Source: Bacteriovoracaceae bacterium UBA3083 (lineage in GTDB: Bacteria; Bdellovibrionota; Bacteriovoracia; Bacteriovoracales; Bacteriovoracaceae). From it: a stretch of DNA of 64,000 nt. The stretch's first letter is position 1. Each line of letters opens with the position of its first letter. The stretch spans positions 62,001 to 126,000 of the forward strand of contig DFBJ01000009.1 in NCBI GenBank assembly GCA_002366565.1, written 5' to 3'. The position numbers were made by a program, and so were the translations under genes. Below, piece by piece: positions 1 to 8,410 of the stretch. The notes beneath the pieces are model-generated. The model made no database searches, was not told the origin of the DNA, and saw only the letters and a program-made list of their open reading frames with translations.

Positions 1-1
1 A

Positions 2-658
2 ATTGATGGAAAGAAAGTTGCAATTATTGCAATTGAAAAAGGTAGAAAAACAAAAGAGAAAGTTCACCATAACTTTGGAATGCCAAGACCTGAAGGTTAT
101 AGAAAGGCACTCCGTATTATGGAAACAGCAGGACGTTTTGGAATTCCTATTGTGACTTTTATTGATACTCCTGGTGCATACCCAGGTATTGGTGCTGAAG
201 AAAGAGGCCAGGCTAGTGCCATCGCTGAAAATCTAGCAGCAATGTTTGATATTAAGGCACCAATTATCTCTGTGGTTATTGGAGAAGGTGGATCTGGTGG
301 AGCTTTAGGTATTGCTATTGCTGATAAGGTTATGATGATGGAGTACTCAATCTACTCTGTAATTTCACCTGAGTCTTGTGCTTCAATTCTTTGGGCCGAT
401 CCTAAGAAAGCTGAAGATGCTGCAAACTCACTTAAGCTTGTACCGTCAAAAGCACTTGAGCTAGAAGTTGTAGATTCAATTATTGAAGAGCCAATCGGTG
501 GAGCTCATAAGAATAAAGCAGCAGCTTTTGAAACAGTTAAAAAGTCTATTTCTAAAGAACTCAAAACGCTTTCAAAAGTTAGTACTGATAAGCTTTTAGA
601 GCAGAGATTCGAAAAATTTAGAAAAATGGGTAATCAAACAATTACTCAAGTTCAGTAA
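2..658 (+). CDS. accA: Acetyl-CoA carboxylase carboxyltransferase subunit alpha (3' part)
   Basis: The reading frame is open from base 2, so the 5' end lies outside the window; about 218 residues are visible. AccA pairs with AccD to move the carboxyl group from carboxybiotin to acetyl-CoA, the first step of fatty-acid synthesis in the cytoplasm. Visible family marks are a NFGMPRPEGYRKA stretch near the start, DTPGAYPGIGAEERGQ, and the EGGSGGALGIA oxyanion-hole loop. The gene ends 10 bases before yicC, whose ribosome binding site overlaps the accA stop region, so the two are probably cotranscribed. Family assignment is secure; only the N-terminus is missing. Confidence 0.96.
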   Translation: MDGKKVAIIAIEKGRKTKEKVHHNFGMPRPEGYRKALRIMETAGRFGIPIVTFIDTPGAYPGIGAEERGQASAIAENLAAMFDIKAPIISVVIGEGGSGGALGIAIADKVMMMEYSIYSVISPESCASILWADPKKAEDAANSLKLVPSKALELEVVDSIIEEPIGGAHKNKAAAFETVKKSISKELKTLSKVSTDKLLEQRFEKFRKMGNQTITQVQ

Positions 659-668
659 GGAGTTTAGT

Positions 669-1541
669 GTGGCCATTCAATCAATGACAGGATTTGGTAA
701 GGGTGAAGCTAGTGGTGATGACTGGGTTATTACTGCTGAGATTAAAAGTGTAAATCATCGCTTTAAAGACCTGCGTTTTAAAATGTCCTCACTTTTTGCA
801 CCTATTGAAATAGATTTAAAAAGTAAATTATCTGAAGTCTTTAAGCGCGGAAGCTTTGATATATATATCAATTACAAAAAAGCTGAAGGAAGAACTAAGT
901 TTGATGATATTGATGAAGAGAAGGTTAAGTACTTTCTTGGCAAAATCTCAAAGATGGTTAAAGATCAGGGATTAGACCTGTCAATTTCTCCAAGTGAGTT
1001 TCTTAGACAAGATTTTTATAAAGATCTTGATGATACTAGTGAAGAGAGTTTCGAGCTTGCAAAAACTGCTTTTTCAAACGCATTAGTTTCTTTAAAAGAG
1101 TCTAGATTATCTGAAGGCGAGAAGATGCTTAAGGTGATTAAGTCTCATAAGGAACAATTTGAGAAGCATTACTCTGTAATCACAGGTCTTGCTGACTCAT
1201 TCCAGGGAAGTGTTGAGGAAAGGCTTAGAAAGAGATTTCAAGACTTCTCAGAAGATTTAAATGTAGACGAGCCAAGGTTTTTACAAGAAATCGTTTATTA
1301 TTTAGAAAAAATGGACGTTCACGAAGAAATTAATAGGATTGCAGCTCATTTAGAGAAGTTTGAGTCAATATTAGTTAGTGGAGGAGAAATCGGCAGACAG
1401 TTAGATTTTTTAATTCAAGAGCTAAATAGGGAAACAAATACCATAGGGTCAAAATCTTCGCTAAAGGAAATCTCCGATAATGTCGTTCAGATGAAAGTAC
1501 AATTAGAAAAAATTAGAGAACAGGGCTTAAATCTAGAGTAA
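669..1541 (+). CDS. yicC: YicC-family RNA-binding/endoribonuclease protein
   Basis: The 290-residue protein has the two family signatures: SMTGFGKGE at the extreme N-terminus (YicC-like N domain) and a C-terminal DUF1732 block with FLIQELNRETNTIGSKS. E. coli YicC is linked to endoribonuclease activity and small-RNA turnover; that function is carried over from the family. The start is GTG at 669 with a TAAGGAG ribosome binding site overlapping the end of accA. It stops 2 bases before gmk, and yicC-gmk adjacency is widely conserved in bacteria, which supports both calls. The middle is helical and charged, as usual for the family. Confidence 0.92.
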   Translation: MAIQSMTGFGKGEASGDDWVITAEIKSVNHRFKDLRFKMSSLFAPIEIDLKSKLSEVFKRGSFDIYINYKKAEGRTKFDDIDEEKVKYFLGKISKMVKDQGLDLSISPSEFLRQDFYKDLDDTSEESFELAKTAFSNALVSLKESRLSEGEKMLKVIKSHKEQFEKHYSVITGLADSFQGSVEERLRKRFQDFSEDLNVDEPRFLQEIVYYLEKMDVHEEINRIAAHLEKFESILVSGGEIGRQLDFLIQELNRETNTIGSKSSLKEISDNVVQMKVQLEKIREQGLNLE

Positions 1542-1543
1542 GT

Positions 1544-2110
1544 ATGGCTATTGGTAAAATTATTGTTATTGTTGCACCTTCGGGAACTGGAAAATCTACT
1601 TTAATCAAAAAGGTTAAGGCAGAGTTCACTGATCTTTTAGAATCAGTTTCATATACTACTCGTAATATACGAGAGGGTGAAACTGACGGTATTTCATATA
1701 ACTTTATTGATGAAGAAACATTTCTTAAAATGAAAGATGATGATGAGTTCATAGAGTGGGCCCAGGTTCATTCTAACTATTATGGAACTTCTAAAACATT
1801 TGTTGAGAGCGAGTTAGAGAAAGGTAAGAATCTCTTATTCGATCTTGATGTTCAGGGTGCTGACTCATTTAAGGCCTACTTTAAAGAAAGAGCACAGATC
1901 ATTTTTATTGCACCTCCTTCGATTCCAGAATTAGAAAAAAGATTAAGAGGTCGAGGTACTGATAGTACTGGTGTCATAAATTTAAGATTAGAGAACGCTA
2001 AGAGAGAAGTTCTAAGAAAAGATGATTATGATTACTGTGTAAAGAATGAAGAGCTTGAAGTTGCTTTTCAGGATCTTAAAGACACAATAACAAAAATATT
2101 AAACTCGTAA
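1544..2110 (+). CDS. gmk: Guanylate kinase
   Basis: Guanylate kinase phosphorylates GMP to GDP with ATP. The 188 residues begin with the P-loop APSGTGKS (residues about 10-17), followed by the GMP-binding block SYTTRNIREGETDG and the LFDLDVQGAD segment. The C-terminal lid region contains RLRGRGTDS. Length is normal for the family. It follows yicC with only 2 bases between and is 7 bases from the rel start. gmk next to rel/spoT is a common bacterial arrangement, usually with rpoZ between them; no rpoZ-like frame is present here. Confidence 0.95.
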   Translation: MAIGKIIVIVAPSGTGKSTLIKKVKAEFTDLLESVSYTTRNIREGETDGISYNFIDEETFLKMKDDDEFIEWAQVHSNYYGTSKTFVESELEKGKNLLFDLDVQGADSFKAYFKERAQIIFIAPPSIPELEKRLRGRGTDSTGVINLRLENAKREVLRKDDYDYCVKNEELEVAFQDLKDTITKILNS

Positions 2111-2117
2111 GGTAAAA

Positions 2118-4307
2118 ATGTTTCACCGCCTAGATTTCTCACATGAAAGAGACTTAAATATTGATGAATTAGTAAAGAGAATGGAGGCATACTATCCTGA
2201 TGCAGACTTTGCTTTACTTAAGAAAGCCTATTACTTTGCTGAGAAGTCACATAAAGGACAAATGAGAAGCTCTGGAGAAGAGTATATCATTCACCCTCTT
2301 AATGTTGCAGGAACGCTAGTTAAGCTTAGAATGGATATGGACAGTGTTATTGCTGGACTACTTCATGATGTTGTTGAAGACTGTGATGTTACACCTGAAG
2401 AAATCGAGAAAGAATTCTCTCCTGAGATTGCACAAATTGTTGTAGGTCTTACGAAGATATCAAAAATAAAATTCAAAACTAAAGAAGAGTCACAAGCTGA
2501 AAACTTTCGAAAGATGGTTGTTGCGATGGCAAAAGATTTACGTGTCATTATCGTAAAGCTAGCAGATCGTATGCATAATATGAGAACTCTTCAATATGTC
2601 TCAGATGAAAAGCAGAGAAAAATTGCTACTGAAACATTAGAAATATATGTTCCTCTCGCAAGCCGTTTAGGGATTAACTCCGTAAAGGGAGAACTAGAAG
2701 ATCTATGCTTAAGGTTCATGAAGCCTGAAATCTACTATAGACTTGCTGAAAAAGTAGCAATGAAAAAATCTGAGAGAGATGTTTATATTAGAGAAACAAT
2801 AGATGTAATTAAAGAAAAGCTTCTAGAATACTCAGTAAAAAGTGATGTAAAAGGTCGCTCTAAACACTTCTTTTCTATCTATAAAAAAATGAATGCTAGA
2901 GGTGTAGACTTTGAACAAATTCAAGATGTATTAGCATTTAGACTTATCGTTGGAAATATTACTGAGTGTTATAAAGCTCTAGGGATAATTCACTCTTCGT
3001 TTACTCCAATCCCAGGAAGATTTAAAGATTATATAGCGATTCCAAAAGTTAATAATTATCAATCACTTCATACGACAGTTATTGGTCCTAAGGCCGAGAG
3101 AATTGAAATTCAAATTCGTACTCAAGAGATGGATGAGATTGCTGAAAGAGGTATCGCCGCTCACTGGAAATATAAAGAAGGTAAGAACGGCTTTGCTAAG
3201 AAGTTAGATTGGGTTCAAGAGCTTTTAGAGTTTAATAAGAGTGTTGATAACAATGATGACTTCATGGACGTTATTAAGAACGATCTAGACGTTGGGGGAG
3301 TCTTTGTATTTACTCCCGATGGAGATGTTCGCGAGTTAAGATATGGAGCAACACCTCTAGATTTTGCTTACGCTGTCCATACAGAAATTGGAAATAAATG
3401 TGTCGGTGCCAAAGTAAATAGTAGAATGGTTCCATTGAGATACACATTAAAGTCCGGTGATACTGTTGAAATTTTAACAAGTAAGACTCAGACTCCAAAT
3501 AAAGATTGGGTAAATATAGTAAAATCTTCAAAGGCCAAGCAGAAAATTAAGCAATGGCTATTAAAGGTTGAAAGAGAAAAGAATAAAGAACAAGGTCGTG
3601 AGATTTTAGAAAAAGCATTTAGAGTTGTTGGTACTTCAATGAAGAATGCATTTAAACTCACAGAAGTTCCTAAGGTCTTAAAGTCATTAGGTGTTTCTAA
3701 TGAAGATGACTTAATTATAAATGTTGGATCAGGAAAGTTTACGGCTAAGCAAGTTGTAGAAGAATTTCCTTCTCTTAAGAAGAATGAAGATGAAAAAGCA
3801 ATTAATGAGCTTAATGAAATCGATACATTCTCTAAAGAGCTTTCGAAATCAGCAAGAAGAAAATCTAATAAAGACAATGCTGTCATAGTTGATGGTATGA
3901 ATGATGTAATGGTTCGTATGGCCCGTTGTTGTAACCCAATTCCAGGTGATCCGATAACTGGTTATATCACTCGAGGTAGAGGGATAACTGTTCACACAAC
4001 GAAGTGTAATAGAGTTGACTCTGCTGAAATTGGAAGAAATGTTGATGTGGAATGGAACTCTGACTTCTCATTCAAGCACCCTGTTAATATTCGTGTTATC
4101 ACGCATGATAAGCCAGGTATTCTTTCTCAGATATCAAAGAATATTAATAGCTTAGGAGTGAATATTAGATCTGCTCTTGCTAAGTCTCTACCCGATAGAA
4201 AGGGAAGTTTTATCTTTGAAATTGAAGTAAATGATTTCTCAGAACTACTTAAGACTATTAATTGTGTAGAAGCAATCGAAGAAGTAATTTCAGTAAATAG
4301 AGTATAG
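2118..4307 (+). CDS. rel: Bifunctional (p)ppGpp synthetase/hydrolase (Rel/SpoT type)
   Basis: The 729-residue protein has the full RSH domain order. An N-terminal HD hydrolase domain carries AGLLHDVVED near residue 80. The synthetase domain (about 235-350) has GRFKDYIAIPK and NYQSLHTTV. A TGS domain (about 390-450) has FVFTPDGDVREL and DFAYAVHTEIG. A zinc-finger-like region has ARCCNPIPGD, and a C-terminal ACT domain starts near 655 (DKPGILSQI). The HD pair is intact and the synthetase motif is RFKD rather than the EXDD of monofunctional RelA, so both synthesis and hydrolysis are expected. It is probably the stringent-response enzyme of the cell and is cotranscribed with gmk. Confidence 0.95.
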   Translation: MFHRLDFSHERDLNIDELVKRMEAYYPDADFALLKKAYYFAEKSHKGQMRSSGEEYIIHPLNVAGTLVKLRMDMDSVIAGLLHDVVEDCDVTPEEIEKEFSPEIAQIVVGLTKISKIKFKTKEESQAENFRKMVVAMAKDLRVIIVKLADRMHNMRTLQYVSDEKQRKIATETLEIYVPLASRLGINSVKGELEDLCLRFMKPEIYYRLAEKVAMKKSERDVYIRETIDVIKEKLLEYSVKSDVKGRSKHFFSIYKKMNARGVDFEQIQDVLAFRLIVGNITECYKALGIIHSSFTPIPGRFKDYIAIPKVNNYQSLHTTVIGPKAERIEIQIRTQEMDEIAERGIAAHWKYKEGKNGFAKKLDWVQELLEFNKSVDNNDDFMDVIKNDLDVGGVFVFTPDGDVRELRYGATPLDFAYAVHTEIGNKCVGAKVNSRMVPLRYTLKSGDTVEILTSKTQTPNKDWVNIVKSSKAKQKIKQWLLKVEREKNKEQGREILEKAFRVVGTSMKNAFKLTEVPKVLKSLGVSNEDDLIINVGSGKFTAKQVVEEFPSLKKNEDEKAINELNEIDTFSKELSKSARRKSNKDNAVIVDGMNDVMVRMARCCNPIPGDPITGYITRGRGITVHTTKCNRVDSAEIGRNVDVEWNSDFSFKHPVNIRVITHDKPGILSQISKNINSLGVNIRSALAKSLPDRKGSFIFEIEVNDFSELLKTINCVEAIEEVISVNRV

Positions 4308-4363
4308 GGCACGAAAAAAATGCCCGATACCTTACTGGTCCTACAGTTTGATAAGATTCTTGT

Positions 4364-4624
4364 ATGAAAAACGAGAACGACCAATATTCATCGAGCTTAA
4401 GAACAAATAAAGAGACAAGAAAGTTTGAAATCCTTCAGGCCGAAATCATTCTCTTATCACCAAAATCAACCCGTAAAATTTTATCCGACACTGAGAGTGA
4501 AAGTATCTCTTTTGCTAATGATAAAATTCTTAACTTTAAAACAGTTCAAAAAACTCAAAAGAGACACCTAAGGCTTGTTCAGCCTGATGAAAACCTTCAC
4601 GATAATGTCTTAAAATTTCAATAG
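4364..4624 (+). CDS. Hypothetical small protein (86 aa)
   Basis: I do not recognise this protein. It is polar, rich in Ser, Lys and Glu, has no signal peptide or membrane segment, and ends with a basic LRLVQPDE stretch. No good ribosome binding site is visible before the ATG at 4364. It occupies the gap after rel, in the neighbourhood where rpoZ is often found, but it lacks omega-subunit features. It is on the same strand as its neighbours and could be the last gene of the rel operon. It could also be a chance frame; its codon use resembles that of neighbouring genes. Confidence 0.5.
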   Translation: MKNENDQYSSSLRTNKETRKFEILQAEIILLSPKSTRKILSDTESESISFANDKILNFKTVQKTQKRHLRLVQPDENLHDNVLKFQ

Positions 4625-4760
4625 TTGAGAGATTTTGTTTCGTAAATAACCTTTTTTTAATAGCTTACCCTTTCACTTAGTAATTTATTCCCTCTAATAA
4701 AGATAGGGCGAACAATTCATAATAGTATCTGAATATTGTTTAATCTAATAAGCAGGATAT

Positions 4761-7382
4761 ATGATTGATTTAAAAAGTAAGCTGCTAATGAAGAGCTGTG
4801 AAATTGCTAAGAAAGACTTAGTGAAGAGTAATGAAATGGCTTCGTTAGATATTTCTCTAAAGTACTCTAATCGCGCTCAACTAAAAGAAACTCTAAAAGA
4901 GTTAGTTGAAGAGATAGAGTTAGCTGCTAAAGAAAAGAAGAAAATAGACTTCATCAATCAAGAACTATCACAATCGTTACAATTGAAAGAAATGGAAGTT
5001 GAAAAAGTTTTTTCAAACTACCTAAGTTACCAGGCAAATTTAAAAGAAAAGAAAGAATCTCGAATTAGTTTAAAGCTGAAAATTGAAGAAAATTCTAAGA
5101 GACAAGCTGAACTTGAAGAAGAGACTAAATCTTTTAAAGAAGAAATAAAAGATATTACAGTTGAATTGAAGACTAAATCTAAAAGAATGACTGAGTTATC
5201 TAAGTCTTTAGAAGTAGTTCAAGCTGAACATTTAAAGAGTTCTTCTGAGTCACAAGAGTTACATGCAAGTATAACTAAGCTAGAGAAGAACCTATCTGAG
5301 CATGAATACCAATTACAGAATAAAAGTAGTGAGCTAGATGATCTTAAAAGTGAGTTTATAAAAGCAAATGAAAGAAAAATAAAACTTGAAGAGGCCCTTG
5401 TAAATATTCGTATTGAAATAACAAATAATAGGGAAGATATAATAAAGTCCTCTGGGAAGATTACTAGAGTCCTATCTGAAGTTGAGCATGCAAATTCATT
5501 ATTCCAGGATCAAGAGGTAGAGCTTTCAAAGCTTGTGGCTGAAAAAGATACGCTCAGCTCTAAAATTCTAGAGCTAGAAGAAGGACTGACTCAAATGAAT
5601 GAGCTCATTGCAAACTCTAAGTCTCAAAAGGTAGAGATTGAAAATGAGCTCTTACTCTTAGATGAAGAGAAGAGAACTCTAGATGAAAAGTTACAAAATT
5701 TAAGTAAGGAATTTAATTTATTAAAAGCAAAAGAAAGTATTAATAAAGAACTTATTTCACAAGAAAAAAAGAGTATCGATACTTTGAATGCAACTCTTCT
5801 TGAGAGAAGTACAGAGCTAGAGTCTGTAAAGTTAGAGTGTTCAAAAAATCTTCAAGTTATAGAAAAACAAAGAAATAATAGTTTAAACTTAAAAGAAAGT
5901 ATCAACTCTATAGAGATTGATATTAAAAATACAAAGAAAGAAGCAAGCCTAACTTCAGAGAAGTTGAATCGTGATGAATTACTACTAAAGTCTCTTAAAG
6001 ATGAACAATATTCAAAAAATAAAAGATTAGAAAAAGAGAAAAAATATCTAGAGAAGATAAATAATAGTATTGAAAACTTAAATGAGAAGATTGATCTATT
6101 AAATAGAAGTAATGAGAGTTTAGATAATAAAGTTAAGTCTCAGATAGAGAGTATTAGCTCAAATAAGAAAGTTCGATCTCTCTTAATAGAACAAGTTTAT
6201 GAGAGTAAAAATAAGAAGAGTGTCTTAGAAGTAAAATTAAAATCATTAGAAGATGATCTTAATAATGAGAAGAAGATATCGAAAAATGTCCAAAACACAA
6301 TTGATGAATTAGAAGCTCATATTTTAAAACTTCAAAGCGAAATCGAAGATAAAGACTCAAATATCATACGAGTTAAAAATATAATTGAAGAGAAGAAGAA
6401 TTCTCATCTTGAAATTCAATCAGACTTAGATGATCTCTACTTTAAAATAGAAGAGAAAAGTAGTGAGATAAAGTCTTTAGAGTCTATGTATGTAAAAGAG
6501 ACCAATAAGACTAAAGAGCTAAATAAGAAAAATGAAAAAGTAAAAAATACTTTAAAAGCTAAGAATGATGCAGTTAAGAGAGCGAAGGGAAATATCTTTT
6601 CTACTCAAGAAGAATATAAATCTCTAAAAAGAGAAAATCATAATCTCTCTTTAAATATTGAAAAGACTTCTGAAAAGCTTAACTGCGAAAGAGCATTTTT
6701 TAATAATCTCTCTCTGCAAAAAGAAGAAGAAAGTCATAAGCTACAAGAACTCAGTAATAAGAAAAGGGCCTTGATCAAGAAAATATCTGAAGCTTCTAAG
6801 TTAGTTAATGATACTCATGAAGAAATAGAGTCCTTAAAGAATAAATTCACTTCAGAGGATATAGTCCTTGAGGAGCTTGAGACTAAATACTCAAAGCTTC
6901 AAATGCACTTACTACATCTGAGAAAGAATTCTAAAGAGATTGAAAGTAATATTTTAAGCTGCCAGAAAAATAAGATGGTTCTTCAAAGTAGTATAGAGGA
7001 ACTTGAAGAAAAGATTACAAATGAGACTAAAGATATTCCTTATACTGATGAGGGAGAGTTAGTTTTACTTCGTAAAGAAGTTTCAGAATTAACAGAAAAC
7101 TTAGCAAGTACTAGAAAACTTTATGATGAAGAAGTATCAAAGAAAAAGTCTATATTTAATCAAGTCGACCTTTTAAAGAAAAAGCGTGAGAATATGCTGG
7201 AAAGGTTAGCTGGAATTCAAAACAATCTTAAAGCTCAAAGAGAAGAAAATATAGAAAAGAGTGAGGAGATGATTTCTCTCTCTGAAGAAATCTACTCAAT
7301 TAAAGAAAATTTAAATGCTAAGAGAGAATCATCGTTAAAAAAATCAAGAAACTTTATTAAAAGACCATTAAGGGATGCCTAG
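4761..7382 (+). CDS. Large coiled-coil protein of unknown function (873 aa)
   Basis: Almost the whole 873-residue chain is a continuous charged coiled coil, extremely rich in Glu, Lys, Ser and Leu with heptad-like spacing. It has no signal peptide, no membrane segment and no Walker A or ABC signature, so it is not an SMC ATPase although it would score against SMC rod regions. The start at 4761 has AGGAT 7-8 bases upstream. A basic tail ends the protein. A filament-like, scaffold or cell-shape role is a reasonable guess only. It ends back to back with the convergent DUF218 gene (stops at 7382 and 7383) with no terminator hairpin between. Confidence 0.85.
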   Translation: MIDLKSKLLMKSCEIAKKDLVKSNEMASLDISLKYSNRAQLKETLKELVEEIELAAKEKKKIDFINQELSQSLQLKEMEVEKVFSNYLSYQANLKEKKESRISLKLKIEENSKRQAELEEETKSFKEEIKDITVELKTKSKRMTELSKSLEVVQAEHLKSSSESQELHASITKLEKNLSEHEYQLQNKSSELDDLKSEFIKANERKIKLEEALVNIRIEITNNREDIIKSSGKITRVLSEVEHANSLFQDQEVELSKLVAEKDTLSSKILELEEGLTQMNELIANSKSQKVEIENELLLLDEEKRTLDEKLQNLSKEFNLLKAKESINKELISQEKKSIDTLNATLLERSTELESVKLECSKNLQVIEKQRNNSLNLKESINSIEIDIKNTKKEASLTSEKLNRDELLLKSLKDEQYSKNKRLEKEKKYLEKINNSIENLNEKIDLLNRSNESLDNKVKSQIESISSNKKVRSLLIEQVYESKNKKSVLEVKLKSLEDDLNNEKKISKNVQNTIDELEAHILKLQSEIEDKDSNIIRVKNIIEEKKNSHLEIQSDLDDLYFKIEEKSSEIKSLESMYVKETNKTKELNKKNEKVKNTLKAKNDAVKRAKGNIFSTQEEYKSLKRENHNLSLNIEKTSEKLNCERAFFNNLSLQKEEESHKLQELSNKKRALIKKISEASKLVNDTHEEIESLKNKFTSEDIVLEELETKYSKLQMHLLHLRKNSKEIESNILSCQKNKMVLQSSIEELEEKITNETKDIPYTDEGELVLLRKEVSELTENLASTRKLYDEEVSKKKSIFNQVDLLKKKRENMLERLAGIQNNLKAQREENIEKSEEMISLSEEIYSIKENLNAKRESSLKKSRNFIKRPLRDA

Positions 7383-8021
7383 TTATTCAGGAGACCATAA
7401 TATAAGGAATCCATAAGTTCTTATCCACTTATAGACTTCCTTTGCCATGATCTTGATATTTCTCATCTTAGTGTAGTCTGTCTCCACACTGTAGAAGTAA
7501 AACTTATAGTCATCTGACTTTTCCATTAAATGATTGAAGATCAGCTTAATTCGCATTACATGGTAGTCATGAGAAATAACAATTATCTTTTTATTTCCTG
7601 TTCTCTCTCTTAGATGTCTAAGGGTAGAGAGGACATTCTCAACAGTATTTCTAGCTAGGTAGTCAATTGTAAGAAGGTTAGGGTCAAAACCCTCACCTAA
7701 ACGTAGGGGCCTTAACAGACTGTCTACAGAGTTTTTAGAGTACACGCCTGTTATAAAAATATTGGATTGTTTATATTTTTTTGCAAGCTTTACAGCGAGG
7801 GGAATTCTTCCTGAGTCTCCAGTAAAGACTACAATCAAATCTGGTGAACGATTATAAAAGGATTGTAAGGTTTCTTGGTTTGAGTTTCTCGCCATGAGAA
7901 TAAAGATTAAAGAGACTATAACGTAGAGAATAATTGAAACAAGAGAGATAAAGCCAATATTTTGTAAATATCTTAAGACTTTAGTTCTCTTAGTTTCAAA
8001 TATATATCTCTTTTTAAACAT
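7383..8021 (-). CDS. DUF218 / YdcF-ElyC-like membrane protein
   Basis: The 212-residue protein has one membrane segment near residues 22-44, then a DUF218-type domain: PDLIVVFTGDSGRIPLA, IFITGVYS, TVENVLSTL and IIVISHDYHVMRIKLIF. In the family the TxEN and SxxYHxxR-like blocks line a putative active site, and E. coli members (SanA, ElyC, YdcF) affect envelope integrity or lipid-carrier recycling. The N-terminus is probably cytoplasmic with the domain outside the inner membrane. It starts 1 base after the ridA stop and is the last gene of the maeB-ridA-DUF218 run. The substrate cannot be inferred. Confidence 0.85.
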   Translation of the reverse strand: MFKKRYIFETKRTKVLRYLQNIGFISLVSIILYVIVSLIFILMARNSNQETLQSFYNRSPDLIVVFTGDSGRIPLAVKLAKKYKQSNIFITGVYSKNSVDSLLRPLRLGEGFDPNLLTIDYLARNTVENVLSTLRHLRERTGNKKIIVISHDYHVMRIKLIFNHLMEKSDDYKFYFYSVETDYTKMRNIKIMAKEVYKWIRTYGFLILWSPE

Positions 8022-8022
8022 C

Positions 8023-8406
8023 TTATCTCGCGGCTATAACTTCAATCTCTACAACTGCACCTTTTGGCAGGTTTGGAACTTCAACACAGCTTCTTGCTGG
8101 ATATGGTTCTGAAAAGTAGTTAATATATGCTTCGTTAACAAGATTAAATTTTCCAAGATCTGTTAGAAAAATACTAGTTTTGATAATGTGTGTTCTATCA
8201 ATCCCTTGAGATTCTAGAAGACCATCAATATTTTTCATTACTTGATCTAGTTGAGCTTGAAAACCTTCCTGTAATTTCGAAGTTTTTGGATCAATACCTA
8301 TTTGTCCAGAGAAGTAGAACACTCCATTGTGTTCTACGCCCTGAGAGTAAGTTCCAACAGCTGCTGGAGCAAGATCTGTACTAATGATATTTTTTGTAAA
8401 TGCCAT
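8023..8406 (-). CDS. ridA: RidA family enamine/imine deaminase
   Basis: The 127-residue protein matches RidA (YjgF/YER057c/UK114) along its length: an N-terminal APAAVGTYSQGVE block, VFYSGQIG-like FYFSGQIGIDPKT, and the C-terminal RSCVEVPNLPKGAVVEIE with the active-site Arg. RidA hydrolyses reactive 2-aminoacrylate and related enamines made by PLP enzymes, protecting them from damage. It lies 4 bases after maeB and 1 base before the DUF218 gene, so it is in the same transcript. Pairing with malic enzyme is not a known functional link and may only reflect shared expression. Confidence 0.93.
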   Translation of the reverse strand: MAFTKNIISTDLAPAAVGTYSQGVEHNGVFYFSGQIGIDPKTSKLQEGFQAQLDQVMKNIDGLLESQGIDRTHIIKTSIFLTDLGKFNLVNEAYINYFSEPYPARSCVEVPNLPKGAVVEIEVIAAR

Positions 8407-8410
8407 CTCT

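Noticed and set aside
3488..3886. 132-residue minus-strand frame inside rel
   Set aside because: It lies fully within a gene with clear domains on the other strand and shows no recognisable motif or ribosome binding site.
4308..4325. GGGCA/TGCCC hairpin after rel
   Set aside because: The stem is only 5 bp with an A-rich loop and no T run follows, so it is not a convincing terminator.
4364..4624. Assignment of the small gene after rel as rpoZ
   Set aside because: Its sequence lacks the omega-subunit N-terminal pattern and helical core; position alone is not enough.
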